Numbered from the stretch's first letter, positions 16,365 through 25,967 are shown. The stretch is DNA of 64,000 bases from Bacillus sp. SORGH_AS_0510 (GCF_030818775.1 NZ_JAUTAU010000001.1:2298001-2362000); one strand, 5' to 3'. Notes: a model not told the origin generated them from the sequence alone. Made by a program: numbers and translations.

Positions 16365-17357
16365 ATGAAAAAAATTCAAGCACTTTCTTTTGCACTAGCC
16401 GGGATGCTGATGCTTGCAGGGTGTGGAAGTAAGGAATCAGCTGGCGATGCTAAAAAAGATGGATCAAAGGAATTTAAAGTAGGAATTTCCCAATTCGCAC
16501 CGCATCCTTCTTTAGATGCAGCGACAGAAGGCTTTAAAAAAGCTTTAAAGGACAAGGGGATAAAAGTTACATTCGATGAACAAAATGCACAAGCTGATAT
16601 GAATAACACTCAAACGATTGCCAATAATTTTGTCGGGGATAAAGTAGATTTAATTTTTGCTAATGCCACTCCTAGTGCGACTGCAGCATTAAATGCAACT
16701 AAGGAAATCCCTATCATTTTCACTTCAGTAACTGATCCAGTGGGAGCTGGATTGGTTGAAGCATTTGATAAACCAGGGAAAAATATTACCGGAACAACTG
16801 ATAATCATCCGGATGCAACGAAAAAAACAATCGATTTTATTACTGAAGAAGTGAAAGCCAAAAAGGTGGGGGTTATTTACAACTCGGGGGAACAGAACTC
16901 TGTTGTCCAAGTTAAGGAAGTAAAGAAATTAGCAGAAGAGAAAGGGGCTAAACTAGTAGAGGTATCCGTTTCTACTACTGCTGAGGTAAAACAGGCAGCT
17001 GAATCCCTTGTTGGCCGTGTTGATGCGATTTATATTCCAACCGATAATACAGTTGTTACTGCTCTTGATTCCGTCATTTCTGTTGCAAATAGTAAAAAGA
17101 TTCCATTATTTGTAGGTGAACTGGATTCAATGAAAAAAGGTGCTGTGGCTGCAAGTGGTTTTAGCTACTATGACCTTGGATATCAGTCCGGATTAATGGC
17201 AGCCGATATTTTATCAGGAAAGAAAAAGGCTTCAGAAATTCCAGTCCAACTTCCAAAAAGCTTAAAACTTGTCATTAACAAATCCGCTGCAGAAGCACAA
17301 GGATTAAAGGTTAAAGAAGATTGGAAAAAGCTCGGTGAGTTTTATGATGGAAAATAA
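16365..17357 (+). CDS. ABC transporter substrate-binding lipoprotein, TrpX type
   Basis: The 330-residue protein starts with a lipoprotein signal (LMLAGC, lipidated Cys20) followed by a periplasmic-binding fold (FKVGISQFAPHPSLDAATEGFKKAL, IFTSVTDPVGAGLV). This is the family that includes streptococcal TrpX. It delivers a small substrate, possibly an aromatic amino acid, to the permease and ATPase encoded just downstream. AAGGGGG precedes the start. No T-box or riboswitch is visible upstream, so the tryptophan assignment is only by family. Confidence 0.8.
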   Translation: MKKIQALSFALAGMLMLAGCGSKESAGDAKKDGSKEFKVGISQFAPHPSLDAATEGFKKALKDKGIKVTFDEQNAQADMNNTQTIANNFVGDKVDLIFANATPSATAALNATKEIPIIFTSVTDPVGAGLVEAFDKPGKNITGTTDNHPDATKKTIDFITEEVKAKKVGVIYNSGEQNSVVQVKEVKKLAEEKGAKLVEVSVSTTAEVKQAAESLVGRVDAIYIPTDNTVVTALDSVISVANSKKIPLFVGELDSMKKGAVAASGFSYYDLGYQSGLMAADILSGKKKASEIPVQLPKSLKLVINKSAAEAQGLKVKEDWKKLGEFYDGK

Positions 17358-17468
17358 GTAGTAATTTTCGAGGAGGAGGCCAGTAGTTGGTCTCTCCTTG
17401 ATTTGTACATATGCTAAATTTGGTGAAGGTGATTTAACAGAAAATACCTTCAAGAAAGGATGATTTTA

Positions 17469-18500
17469 TTGTTTACAGCCATATTTGGATCTTTTGAAGC
17501 AGGTATCATCTATGCGATTATGGCGCTGGGCGTCTATCTTTCCTTTCGCATTTTAGATTTCCCAGATCTTACAGTGGATGGGAGTTTTGTAACGGGAGCA
17601 GCGATATCAGCAGTGATGATTGCAAATGGAGCCAATCCGTTTCTAGCAACCATAATGGCTTTATTTGCAGGTTTTGCAGCGGGCTGTATGACAGGACTAC
17701 TTCACACGTTTGGTAGAATTAATAATCTTCTCTCAGGTATCCTAATGATGATTGCTCTTTACTCCATTAACCTAAGAATTATGGGACGTTCCAATATACC
17801 TTTATTGAACACCGATACTGCTTTTACAAAAATCAGTAGTTTTTTTGAAAAGACGGGAATTGATTCATTTTTTAACGGTATCCTTTCAACGATGGGACTA
17901 GGGGACAGTCTTCCTGAAACGTGGGGGATATTGCTATTTATGATTATCGCCACCTTCTTAATTAAGTTCCTAACCGATCTATTTTTAAAAACAGAGATTG
18001 GCCTTGCAGTTAGGGCAACGGGTGATAATAAACGGATGATTCGGAGCCTTTCAGCTAATACCAATCTACTGGTTGTTCTAGGATTAGGTTTGTCTAATGC
18101 TTTAGTTGCATTTTCTGGTGCACTGATTGCTCAACAAGGTGGATTTGCTGATGTTGGTATGGGAATAGGAATGATTGTCATTGGATTGGCGTCAGTTATT
18201 ATTGGTGAGGCCTTGTTCGGAACGAAAACAATTGCTCGAACGACACTTGCAGTTATTGGTGGATCGATTATTTACCGTATTGTTGTTACATTGGCCTTAC
18301 GGGTTGAATTCTTAGATCCAGGGGATATGAAGTTAATAACTGCACTTATTGTTATTGTTGCATTGACTGCACCGAAGATCATAGAGGGGTCTAAAGAGAA
18401 AAAGAGAAAAGCCAGAAGAAAAGCTGAGAGAATGAACATGGTAACGGCTTCCGTAGTGGCAAAGGGGGAGAATCATGCTGCAATTAAGTCAGATTCATAA
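17469..18500 (+). CDS. ABC transporter permease, branched/CUT2-like (TrpY type)
   Basis: A 343-residue membrane protein with about 8-9 helices and DFPDLTVDGSFVTGAA near residues 30-45, typical of permeases paired with TrpX-type binding proteins. The C-terminal tail is strongly basic (KEKKRKARRKAERM). Two starts are possible: ATG at 17460, which sits directly on its AAAGG, or TTG at 17469, eight bases after GAAAGGA. I prefer TTG. It overlaps the ATPase gene by 26 bases, so the two are translationally coupled. Confidence 0.8.
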   Translation: MFTAIFGSFEAGIIYAIMALGVYLSFRILDFPDLTVDGSFVTGAAISAVMIANGANPFLATIMALFAGFAAGCMTGLLHTFGRINNLLSGILMMIALYSINLRIMGRSNIPLLNTDTAFTKISSFFEKTGIDSFFNGILSTMGLGDSLPETWGILLFMIIATFLIKFLTDLFLKTEIGLAVRATGDNKRMIRSLSANTNLLVVLGLGLSNALVAFSGALIAQQGGFADVGMGIGMIVIGLASVIIGEALFGTKTIARTTLAVIGGSIIYRIVVTLALRVEFLDPGDMKLITALIVIVALTAPKIIEGSKEKKRKARRKAERMNMVTASVVAKGENHAAIKSDS

Positions 18501-19269
18501 AATTTTTAATGAAGGAACACCTGATGAGAAAATTGCCATTGATCATATTAATCTAACTCTTAAACCTGGAGATTTTGTTACAGTGATTGGTAGTAATGGG
18601 GCAGGTAAATCAACATTAATGAATATCATTTCAGGTGTACTAGTTCCTGATATTGGAGAAGTACATATCAATGGACAGAAAGTAACACAAATGTCTGAGT
18701 TCAATCGTTCAAAAATGATAGGCCGTGTCTTTCAGGATCCGATGGCTGGAACAGCACCTAGTATGACGATTGAAGAAAATTTGGCAATGGCTTATTCACG
18801 AAACAAAACGAGGACGCTTAAATGGGGTGTGACTAAAAAAAGGCGTGAATATTTTCGGGAGGTACTTGAGACATTGCATTTGGGTTTAGAAAACCGTCTC
18901 AATGCTAAAGTTGGTTTATTGTCGGGTGGGGAACGACAGGCCTTATCCTTATTAATGGCTACATTTACAGAGCCGTCAATTCTGCTTCTCGATGAACATA
19001 CTGCTGCCCTGGACCCATCAAGAGCAGAATTAATCACTTCGCTGACTAAGGAGATTGTAGAAAGATATAGACTCACCACTCTTATGGTCACACATAATAT
19101 GCAGCAAGCTATTGATTTGGGAAACCGCTTAATCATGATGGATAAAGGTCAAATTATACTTGAAGTGAACGAGGAAAATAAGAAAAATCTGACGATCGAA
19201 AGTTTATTAAGTGAGTTTAAGAGAATCCGCGGACTTCAAATGGCAAGTGATCGGGCCATTTTATCATAG
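18475..19269 (+). CDS. ABC transporter ATP-binding protein (TrpZ type)
   Basis: The 264-residue ATPase has Walker A GSNGAGKST (about residues 39-47), Q-loop FQDP, signature LSGGE, Walker B ILLLDEHTAALD and the switch His in VTHN. Walker B ends DEH. It powers the importer encoded by the two preceding genes and is last in the operon. Confidence 0.85.
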   Translation: MLQLSQIHKIFNEGTPDEKIAIDHINLTLKPGDFVTVIGSNGAGKSTLMNIISGVLVPDIGEVHINGQKVTQMSEFNRSKMIGRVFQDPMAGTAPSMTIEENLAMAYSRNKTRTLKWGVTKKRREYFREVLETLHLGLENRLNAKVGLLSGGERQALSLLMATFTEPSILLLDEHTAALDPSRAELITSLTKEIVERYRLTTLMVTHNMQQAIDLGNRLIMMDKGQIILEVNEENKKNLTIESLLSEFKRIRGLQMASDRAILS

Positions 19270-19333
19270 TGAATAAAAATATTTTTTGACGGACCTCATT
19301 CGTTTAAAATTATTTCCAATTTGCAAATGATGC

Positions 19334-19368
19334 AAACTACCTGTTTAATTAGGTAGTTTCTTTTTTTG
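19334..19368 (+). terminator. Terminator after the TrpXYZ-like operon
   Basis: AAACTACCT and AGGTAGTTT arms, 8-base loop, then C and a T tract. Confidence 0.88.
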
Positions 19369-19382
19369 TATTGGGAAATAAC

Positions 19383-19475
19383 GAAAATTATATAATTTTC
19401 TTTAACACCAAAAAGCGGTATTGCTTTACTACCTACTCTTGAGAGGACAACAGTTCTTCATTTAGAATTAATTCT
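19383..19475 (+). promoter_or_regulatory. Two palindromes upstream of hpd (candidate operators)
   Basis: GAAAATTAT-ATAATTTTC at 19383-19400 is a perfect 18-bp palindrome and AGAATTAATTCT at 19464-19475 is a 12-bp one. Both lie in the only intergenic space ahead of the homogentisate operon. No regulator gene is adjacent. AT-rich palindromes arise by chance, so the assignment is tentative. Confidence 0.35.
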
Positions 19476-19509
19476 GAATATTATTACTTTATTAAATGGG
19501 GGTTTCTTA

Positions 19510-20625
19510 ATGAAAGAAAATAGATTAACAGCAGACCAACTTGTAGATGATTTTTTTCCTGTAAGAGATGTAGATTACATTGAAATCTATACAGGCAATG
19601 CTAAACAAGCTACTCACTTTTTTTGTACGGCCTTTGGTTTTCAACCTGTTGCCTACTCCGGACTTGAAACTGGAAATCGTGAAACCGTTTCCTACTGTTT
19701 AAAACAACGTAATATCCGTCTTGTCATAACTGGTTCTTACAAAGAGGAAACCAGGGTCGCTCAGTTTGTTAAAAAACATGGTGATGGTGTGAAAGACATA
19801 GCTTTGCTGGTTGACGATGTTGAGAAAGCATTCGAGGAAGCTGTAAACAGAGGAGCGATTGCTGTAGCTCCCCCATTTGAAATGAAGGATAATCAAGGTG
19901 TAATCAAGAAAGCCGTTCTAGGTACATATGGGGACACCATCCATACGTTAATTGAACGAAAAAATTACCAAGGTGCATTTTTACCTGGATTTGAACCATA
20001 CTCTGCAGCATTACCAATTGAGGATGCAGGATTAATTGGTATTGATCATGTAGTTGGAAATGTGGAAAGCATGGAAGAATGGGTTGAGTATTATTCCAAA
20101 GTAATGGGCTTTAAAGAAATGAAACATTTCACTGATAAGGATATTACAACAGAATATTCCGCTCTAATGTCCAAAGTTATGCATAATGGTGGTCGTATTA
20201 AGTTCCCTATCAATGAACCAGCAGAGGGGAAAAGAAAATCCCAAATTCAAGAATACTTAGAGTTTTATAACGGACCGGGTGTACAGCATTTGGCCATTTT
20301 AACAGAAGATATTGTTTCCACTGTATCCATTTTAAAAAAGAATGGTGTTGAGTTTCTTAAAACACCAGCTGCTTATTATGAATCATTAGGGGAACGTATA
20401 GGAAAGATTGATGAAGAGATTGAAAAGCTTAGAGAATTAAATATCCTAGTGGACCGTGATGATGAAGGTTATCTTTTGCAAATCTTTACAAAGCCTATTG
20501 TAGATCGTCCAACATTATTTATCGAAATTATTCAGCGCAAAGGTGCACGTGGATTTGGTGAAGGAAACTTTAAAGCACTCTTTGAATCAATTGAGCGTGA
20601 ACAAGAAAGACGTGGAAATCTATAA
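19510..20625 (+). CDS. hpd: 4-hydroxyphenylpyruvate dioxygenase
   Basis: The 371-residue protein has two vicinal-oxygen-chelate domains. The C-terminal one carries the Fe(II) ligands: His in GIDHVVG (about 180), His in GVQHLAIL (about 260) and Glu in LFIEIIQR (about 340), with the family end RGARGFGEGNFKALFESIE. It converts 4-hydroxyphenylpyruvate to homogentisate, the entry to tyrosine breakdown. First gene of hpd-flavin reductase-fah-hmgA. GGGGG precedes the ATG by 7 bases. Confidence 0.95.
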   Translation: MKENRLTADQLVDDFFPVRDVDYIEIYTGNAKQATHFFCTAFGFQPVAYSGLETGNRETVSYCLKQRNIRLVITGSYKEETRVAQFVKKHGDGVKDIALLVDDVEKAFEEAVNRGAIAVAPPFEMKDNQGVIKKAVLGTYGDTIHTLIERKNYQGAFLPGFEPYSAALPIEDAGLIGIDHVVGNVESMEEWVEYYSKVMGFKEMKHFTDKDITTEYSALMSKVMHNGGRIKFPINEPAEGKRKSQIQEYLEFYNGPGVQHLAILTEDIVSTVSILKKNGVEFLKTPAAYYESLGERIGKIDEEIEKLRELNILVDRDDEGYLLQIFTKPIVDRPTLFIEIIQRKGARGFGEGNFKALFESIEREQERRGNL

Positions 20626-20688
20626 TAATAGATAGCTCATAAAATAGTGTAAGGAAAATAGGAACCAGTTGCAAGGGGGGATACTCCC

Positions 20689-21339
20689 TTGCAAACCATG
20701 TGGTTATCTGAAAGAGTGGTGGACAACAATTTGGAAATTTCACCTGAAGCATTGGAATGGAAGGATGCATATAAACTGTTAGTTGGCTCCATTTTACCCC
20801 GTCCCATTGCGTTCGTTTCAACAATAGATAAAAATGGCATAGCAAATGCAGCTCCTTTTAGTTTTTTCACAGCTATTTGTGCAGATCCAATGTTAATTTG
20901 TTTTTCACCAATGAGAAGGGGAAAAGATGGAGCAAAGAAGGACACACTCATCAATATTGAGAATACAGGTCAATTTGTGATTAATATTGTCAGTGAGAAA
21001 ATGGCAGAGCAAATGAACGATTGTGCCATTGAATTTGCTTCTTCTGTGGATGAAATAGAAGAAGTAAATCTAACAAAGGAACCAAGTGAAAAGGTGAAAG
21101 TACCCCGAATCAAAGAATCACTTGTTCATTTAGAATGTGAACTATATCAGGTATTACATTTTGGAGATAAACCTGGGGCTGGAAGTCTAGTGATAGGAAA
21201 AGTAATACAAGTCCATGTTAACGATGAGCTATATGATAATGGAAGAATTGATACAACTAAATTACAGCCGATTGGAAGAATGGCTGGAAGTACCTTTACT
21301 AACCCGTTAGCCAATACATTTGAAATGATCAGAAAATAG
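20689..21339 (+). CDS. Flavin reductase-like FMN-binding split-barrel protein
   Basis: The 216-residue protein has the flavin reductase-like pattern YKLLVGSILPRPIAFVSTIDKNGIANAAPFSFF and the FMN-phosphate region GKDGAKKDTLINIENTGQFVINIVS. Its role in the homogentisate operon is not obvious; such genes often sit beside hmgA in Bacillus. Start is TTG at 20689, eight bases after AAGGGGGG; the ATG at 20698 is too far from that site. Confidence 0.8.
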   Translation: MQTMWLSERVVDNNLEISPEALEWKDAYKLLVGSILPRPIAFVSTIDKNGIANAAPFSFFTAICADPMLICFSPMRRGKDGAKKDTLINIENTGQFVINIVSEKMAEQMNDCAIEFASSVDEIEEVNLTKEPSEKVKVPRIKESLVHLECELYQVLHFGDKPGAGSLVIGKVIQVHVNDELYDNGRIDTTKLQPIGRMAGSTFTNPLANTFEMIRK

Positions 21340-21356
21340 TTAAATAGGTGAGTGCC

Positions 21357-22289
21357 GTGAAATTTGTAACCTTTGAAAGAAATGATAGGAAAATAAAGTC
21401 TGGCTGGTTAGATGGTGATTTTGTAGTTGATATGAATGAAGCATCAGATGGTAAACTACCTGATAATCTGTTAGATTTTCTAGGAAACAGTGAAGAAAAT
21501 ATGAAAATAGCGATAAATCTTTTTTTTAATACCAGTGATCAAAAAGGAAGATATCCATTAAGTGAAACTCGTTTAAAAGCACCTCTTCCTATCCCAAGGA
21601 GCTTTCGTGATTTTTATGCATTTGAACAGCATGTTAAAACGGCAAGGGAAAACCGGGGACTTGAAATGATTCCAGAGTGGTATGAAATCCCTGTTTTTTA
21701 TTTTTCTAATCATTTAGTGTTTAAGGGGCCAGAGGATGAGATCATTAGGCCGAAGGAATGTGAATGGCTTGACTATGAACTGGAAGTTGGATGTATCATA
21801 GGAAAACAAGGAATAAACATTCAGGCAGAGGAAGCAGATGAATACATTTTTGGTTATTGCATATTAAATGATTGGAGTGCAAGAGACCTGCAAAGAAAAG
21901 AAATGAAGGTGGGCCTTGGCCCTGCTAAGGGGAAGGATTTTTCAACTTCTATCGGTCCGTGGATTGTTACAAAGGACGAACTGGAACCCCATAGGACAAG
22001 AAATGGTTATGACCTGTCAATGAAAGCGCATGTGAATGGCGTACACTTATCCAATGGAAATATGAAGGACCTTCATTATTCCTTCGGTCAAATGATTGAG
22101 AGAGCATCTGCAGGCGTTACACTTTTCCCTGGAGAAATTATTGGTTCAGGAACTGTTGGAACAGGCTGTATCCTAGAACTTGGCCAAAAGACCCATCGAT
22201 GGCTTTTACCAGGAGACCAAGTGGAATTGGAAGTTGAACACCTAGGCACGCTTAGAAATAAAATTTCTGATGGAAATGAGGTGAAATAA
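21357..22289 (+). CDS. Fumarylacetoacetate hydrolase family protein
   Basis: A 310-residue FAH-fold enzyme. The metal and substrate region reads LDYELEVGCIIGKQG, FGYCILNDWSARDLQRKEM, GKDFSTSIGPWIVT and GSGTVGTGC. In this operon it should cleave the ring-opened product downstream of homogentisate to fumarate and acetoacetate. GTG at 21357 fits the AGGTGAG site at 21346-21352; a GTG at 21348 lies inside that site and is less likely. The stop overlaps the hmgA start by one base. Confidence 0.85.
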   Translation: MKFVTFERNDRKIKSGWLDGDFVVDMNEASDGKLPDNLLDFLGNSEENMKIAINLFFNTSDQKGRYPLSETRLKAPLPIPRSFRDFYAFEQHVKTARENRGLEMIPEWYEIPVFYFSNHLVFKGPEDEIIRPKECEWLDYELEVGCIIGKQGINIQAEEADEYIFGYCILNDWSARDLQRKEMKVGLGPAKGKDFSTSIGPWIVTKDELEPHRTRNGYDLSMKAHVNGVHLSNGNMKDLHYSFGQMIERASAGVTLFPGEIIGSGTVGTGCILELGQKTHRWLLPGDQVELEVEHLGTLRNKISDGNEVK

Positions 22290-23446
22290 TGTATTACAAA
22301 CAAATGGGGAAGATTCCGCATAAACGACATACGATGTTTAAAAAAGATGATGGCAGCCTTTATCGTGAGCAGGTGATGGGGACGAAAGGATTTTCTGGTA
22401 CTCAATCTATCTTGTACCATCAGTACATGCCGACAGAGGTTGTTAAATCTGAAATGCTTGGTAAATATTTGCCGGAATATGAAGACCAGCAGTCACTAAA
22501 GCATCGACACTTCTTAACTAGTATGGCCAAAAAACAGGGGGATGCTCTCACTGCTCGAAATTATATTTTAGGTAATTCTGACTTATTAATAGGAACAGCA
22601 CAAATAACCAAGCCGATGCAAAGTTACTATCGCAACGGTGATGGGGATGAGATGCTTTTCATACATCATGGTTCAGGAAAATTAGAGACCATGTTCGGTA
22701 CCATTACCTATCGTTCAGGAGATTACCTAATTATTCCAATCGGGACGATATATCGAGTTATTCCAAGTGAGAATGACGTGACAACCATGTTATTTGTTGA
22801 ATCCTTTAGTCAGATTACTACTCCAAGACGTTATCGGAATGAATATGGTCAGCTGCTCGAACATAGCCCTTTCTGTGAACGAGATTTTCGAGGGCCTGAA
22901 ACACTTGTATCATTTAATCAAAAGGGTCAATATGAAGTATTAACCAAATCAAGAGGAATGATTTCCTCTCATATTCTAGGACACCATCCACTTGATGTAG
23001 TTGGGTGGGATGGATATTTATATCCATGGGCATTTAATATCGAGGATTTTGAACCCATAACAGGAAGGGTTCATCAGCCGCCTCCTGTACACCAGACGTT
23101 TGAAGGGAATAATTTTGTTGTTTGTTCGTTCGTCCCTCGATTGTATGATTATCATCCTGAAGCTATTCCGGCACCATATTACCATAGTAATGTAAATAGT
23201 GACGAACTCCTTTATTATGTGGATGGAAACTTTATGAGCCGTAAAGGAGTCCAAGAGGGTTCCATTACTCTACATCCAAGTGGTATTCCACATGGACCTC
23301 ATCCAGGGAAAACGGAAGCTAGCATAGGTAAGAAAGAAACGCTTGAGCTCGCAGTTATGATTGACACCTTCCATCCTCTGAAAGTGGTTAAAAATGCTCA
23401 AGAAATAGAGGATCCAGCTTATATGTATACTTGGTATGAAAAGTAA
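22289..23446 (+). CDS. hmgA: Homogentisate 1,2-dioxygenase
   Basis: The 385-residue cupin enzyme opens the homogentisate ring to maleylacetoacetate using Fe(II) and O2. The metal-site region reads ELLYYVDGNFMSRKG, then HPSGIPHGPHPG, with further conserved PPPVHQTFEG and YPWAFNIEDFEPITGRVHQPP. Translation is coupled to fah through an overlapping TAATG, with GAGGTG inside the end of fah. Last gene of the operon. Confidence 0.93.
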   Translation: MYYKQMGKIPHKRHTMFKKDDGSLYREQVMGTKGFSGTQSILYHQYMPTEVVKSEMLGKYLPEYEDQQSLKHRHFLTSMAKKQGDALTARNYILGNSDLLIGTAQITKPMQSYYRNGDGDEMLFIHHGSGKLETMFGTITYRSGDYLIIPIGTIYRVIPSENDVTTMLFVESFSQITTPRRYRNEYGQLLEHSPFCERDFRGPETLVSFNQKGQYEVLTKSRGMISSHILGHHPLDVVGWDGYLYPWAFNIEDFEPITGRVHQPPPVHQTFEGNNFVVCSFVPRLYDYHPEAIPAPYYHSNVNSDELLYYVDGNFMSRKGVQEGSITLHPSGIPHGPHPGKTEASIGKKETLELAVMIDTFHPLKVVKNAQEIEDPAYMYTWYEK

Positions 23447-23454
23447 TAATGGGG

Positions 23455-23491
23455 ATGACTCTATTAAATGGGGTCATCCCTATTTTTTGTT
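23455..23491 (+). terminator. Terminator after hmgA
   Basis: GGGATGAC and GTCATCCC arms, 13-base loop, then a T-rich tract. Confidence 0.85.
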
Positions 23492-23564
23492 AAGAATATA
23501 AGCGTTTATACTTATAAACATGGTATGGTAGAAGTAATAAATTTAAATAGAATGAGGTGAATTC

Positions 23565-24179
23565 ATGAACCTGGAAAATATCTTAAGGAAGTTAACAAAC
23601 CATACTCCCACCATTTTAGGTAGTGAAAAATTTTCGAAATTTGCTATAATGTTGCCGCTTCTACAAAAAGAAAACGAAATTCATGTGTTATTCGAAGTAC
23701 GTTCCCTTGAATTAAGGAGGCAGCCTGGTGAAATTTGTTTCCCAGGAGGAAAAATTGATTCACAGGATATTAATGAACAAGGTGCAGCTATTCGAGAGAC
23801 GGTGGAGGAATTAGGTATTAGCAGGGAAGCAATAAAAAACATTTTTCCACTGGATTATATGATTTCACCTTATGGGATGATTGTATATCCGTTTGTAGGA
23901 TTTATTACTGAACCTAATAAAGTCAAGCCAAATCCTTCAGAGGTGGGAGAAATTTTTACCGTCCCGTTGTCCTTTTTTGTTAATCATCCTCCAAATATAT
24001 ACAAAATAAACTTTAAAGCTGAGCCAGAAGAAAATTTTCCTTATGATCTAATCGCTGGAGGGAAGAACTATAATTGGAGAACAAGAGACCTTGAGGAATA
24101 TTTCTATCATTATAATGATAAAGTCATATGGGGTTTGACAGCGAAGATATTAGTGCATTTTATTGAAATGGTACGCTAA
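23565..24179 (+). CDS. CoA pyrophosphatase (Nudix hydrolase)
   Basis: The 204-residue protein carries the CoA-Nudix signature ahead of and within the Nudix box: VRSLELRRQPGEICFPGGK, then AAIRETVEELGI (about residues 45-90). The catalytic glutamates lie in RETVEELG. Such enzymes split CoA or oxidised CoA to 3',5'-ADP and phosphopantetheine. GAGGTGA precedes the ATG. Monocistronic. Confidence 0.87.
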   Translation: MNLENILRKLTNHTPTILGSEKFSKFAIMLPLLQKENEIHVLFEVRSLELRRQPGEICFPGGKIDSQDINEQGAAIRETVEELGISREAIKNIFPLDYMISPYGMIVYPFVGFITEPNKVKPNPSEVGEIFTVPLSFFVNHPPNIYKINFKAEPEENFPYDLIAGGKNYNWRTRDLEEYFYHYNDKVIWGLTAKILVHFIEMVR

Positions 24180-24204
24180 GATTTTAGAAAAAATGCTGTG
24201 TTAT

Positions 24205-24376
24205 AGAACAGTGTTAATTTTTACACCCTGTTGATTGGAGCGGAAGGCACGAAGACTCCTGTGGGAGTATGGTTCAGGAGAGACCCCGCAGGCGCAAGCG
24301 CCGAGGAGGCTCGCCGAAACACCCACGGAAAGCGAAGTGCCTGGAGCGGAAATCAACAGGCACGTTTAACAGTGCC
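24205..24376. repeat. GC-rich dispersed repeat with inverted termini (full copy)
   Basis: A core of 134 bases (24227-24360) is far more GC-rich than its surroundings. It is bounded by CCTGTTGATT and AATCAACAGG. Just inside each end is the direct repeat GGAGCGGAA, then AGGCAC on one side and GTGCCT on the other. Outer flanks GTGTTAA and TTAACAGTGCC extend the symmetry. The interior (CAGGCGCAAGCGCC and similar) can fold strongly. I recall near-identical elements scattered through Bacillus genomes. A reduced copy lies at 63150-63219. No coding frame. It fills most of the 366-base gap between the Nudix gene and aspartokinase. Confidence 0.75.
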
Positions 24377-24396
24377 TAAAAAAACGATTTCAATAC

Positions 24397-24430
24397 AGTG
24401 AGAAAAGTGGGATAAATTCTCACTTTTTTT
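24397..24430 (+). terminator. Terminator before aspartokinase
   Basis: AGTGAGAA and TTCTCACT arms, 12-base loop, seven T residues. It ends read-through from the Nudix gene and repeat. Confidence 0.85.
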
Positions 24431-24545
24431 ATGTTTGTCTTTCTTGTGTGGACAAATGTACATATTGGACGGAAAAAAGTTCTTGATTATTTTCAGAATT
24501 GGAATAAAATTAAGATTATATTTTCTGAGGATAGGGAGATGGACG

Positions 24546-25907
24546 ATGAAAGTAGTAAAGTTTGGCGGTTCATCATTGGCATCCGGAAAACAAATGGAGA
24601 AAGTATTCCAAATTGTTACTTCGGACAGGGAAAGAAAAATTGTTGTAGTATCTGCACCAGGGAAAAGATTTGCAAGTGATGAAAAAGTAACAGATTTATT
24701 AATTGAATGTGCAGTTGCAGCATTACAAAATCATAGTTTCAATGAAAAACTTGATGCTGTAATTGAGAGGTATGCATCTATTGCTGAAGAATTGTTACTC
24801 CCTAATACTGTTATTCAAGAAATTCAAGAGGATTTAATGCTAAGACTTCAAGGTGATAAGAGCAAGCCTGACCGGTTTATGGACCGAATAAAAGCAAGTG
24901 GAGAAGATAACCAAGCTAAATTAACAGCTGCCTTTTTTAGAAAAAAGGGTATCGAATCGTATTATGTAGACCCTCGTGAAGCTGGATTACTGGTTAGTAA
25001 TGAACCAGGAAATGCACAAGTATTGCCAGAGGCATATGACCAATTATACTTACTAAGAAATCGGTCAGGGATTTTGATTTTTCCGGGATTCTTTGGCTAC
25101 AGTAAGGAAGGAGAGGTTTTTACATTTTCTCGAAGTGGATCTGACATTACTGGCTCGATACTTGCCAATGCTATAAAAGCAGACTTGTATGAAAACTTTA
25201 CAGATGTGGATGCTGTCTATTCTGTTAACCCGAGTATTGTAGAGGAACCTAAGGAAATTAAGGAATTAACCTACCGTGAGATGCGTGAGCTATCATATGC
25301 AGGCTTTACTGTATTACATGACGAAGCACTGGTCCCGGCCTTTAGAGCGGGGATACCTGTTCAAATTAAAAATACCAATAATCCAAGTGCACCTGGAACA
25401 AGAATTGTAAATGAACGTAACAATACTAATGGACCTGTCATTGGAATTGCAAGTGATAAAGGGTTCTGCAGCATATATGTTAGTAAGTATTTGATGAATA
25501 GAGAAATTGGATTTGGCCGGAAGTTACTTGGGGTATTAGAGGGTTTTGGGCTTTCATATGAACATACCCCTTCAGGCATTGATGATATTTCCGTCATCCT
25601 AAGAGAAAATCAGCTAGACGAAATCCTTGAACAAAAAATTATACATCGAATTAAGACGGAACTGCATGCTGACGAGGTAGAAATTGTGCATAGCCTTGCT
25701 CTCATAATGGTTGTAGGTGAGGGTATGCGCCATAATGTCGGTACGATGGCCAGAGCTTCTAAGGCACTGGCACGATATAGTGTTAATATAGAAATGATCA
25801 ACCAAGGTTCATCTGAGGTTAGCATGATGTTTGGGGTTAAGGAAATGGATGAAAAAAGAGCGGTTCAAGCACTTTATGAAGAATTTTTTGTGCCTGTAAC
25901 GGTGTAA
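24546..25907 (+). CDS. Aspartate kinase, monofunctional (YclM/ThrD type)
   Basis: The 453-residue enzyme phosphorylates L-aspartate, the first step to lysine, threonine and methionine. It begins KVVKFGGSSLAS (the KxGGSS kinase motif) and has FSRSGSDITGSILANAI and FTDVDAVYSVNP in the kinase domain (1 to about 300), then two ACT domains (SVILRENQ..., ALIMVVGEGMRHNVGTMARASKAL). Length equals B. subtilis YclM (454). Start at 24546 after AGGGAG. A TTGATT-16-TAAAAT promoter may lie at 24483-24510. No lysine riboswitch is visible. Confidence 0.9.
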   Translation: MKVVKFGGSSLASGKQMEKVFQIVTSDRERKIVVVSAPGKRFASDEKVTDLLIECAVAALQNHSFNEKLDAVIERYASIAEELLLPNTVIQEIQEDLMLRLQGDKSKPDRFMDRIKASGEDNQAKLTAAFFRKKGIESYYVDPREAGLLVSNEPGNAQVLPEAYDQLYLLRNRSGILIFPGFFGYSKEGEVFTFSRSGSDITGSILANAIKADLYENFTDVDAVYSVNPSIVEEPKEIKELTYREMRELSYAGFTVLHDEALVPAFRAGIPVQIKNTNNPSAPGTRIVNERNNTNGPVIGIASDKGFCSIYVSKYLMNREIGFGRKLLGVLEGFGLSYEHTPSGIDDISVILRENQLDEILEQKIIHRIKTELHADEVEIVHSLALIMVVGEGMRHNVGTMARASKALARYSVNIEMINQGSSEVSMMFGVKEMDEKRAVQALYEEFFVPVTV

Positions 25908-25967
25908 TAATGTAAGCGAGGCTGACTCAGTCGTTAGAGTCAGTCTCTACAGGTTATGATACTTTTT

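Noticed and set aside
24227..24360. GC-rich island as a structured RNA gene or tRNA remnant
   Set aside because: No cloverleaf or rRNA similarity; the second collapsed copy and nested repeats indicate a dispersed repeat.
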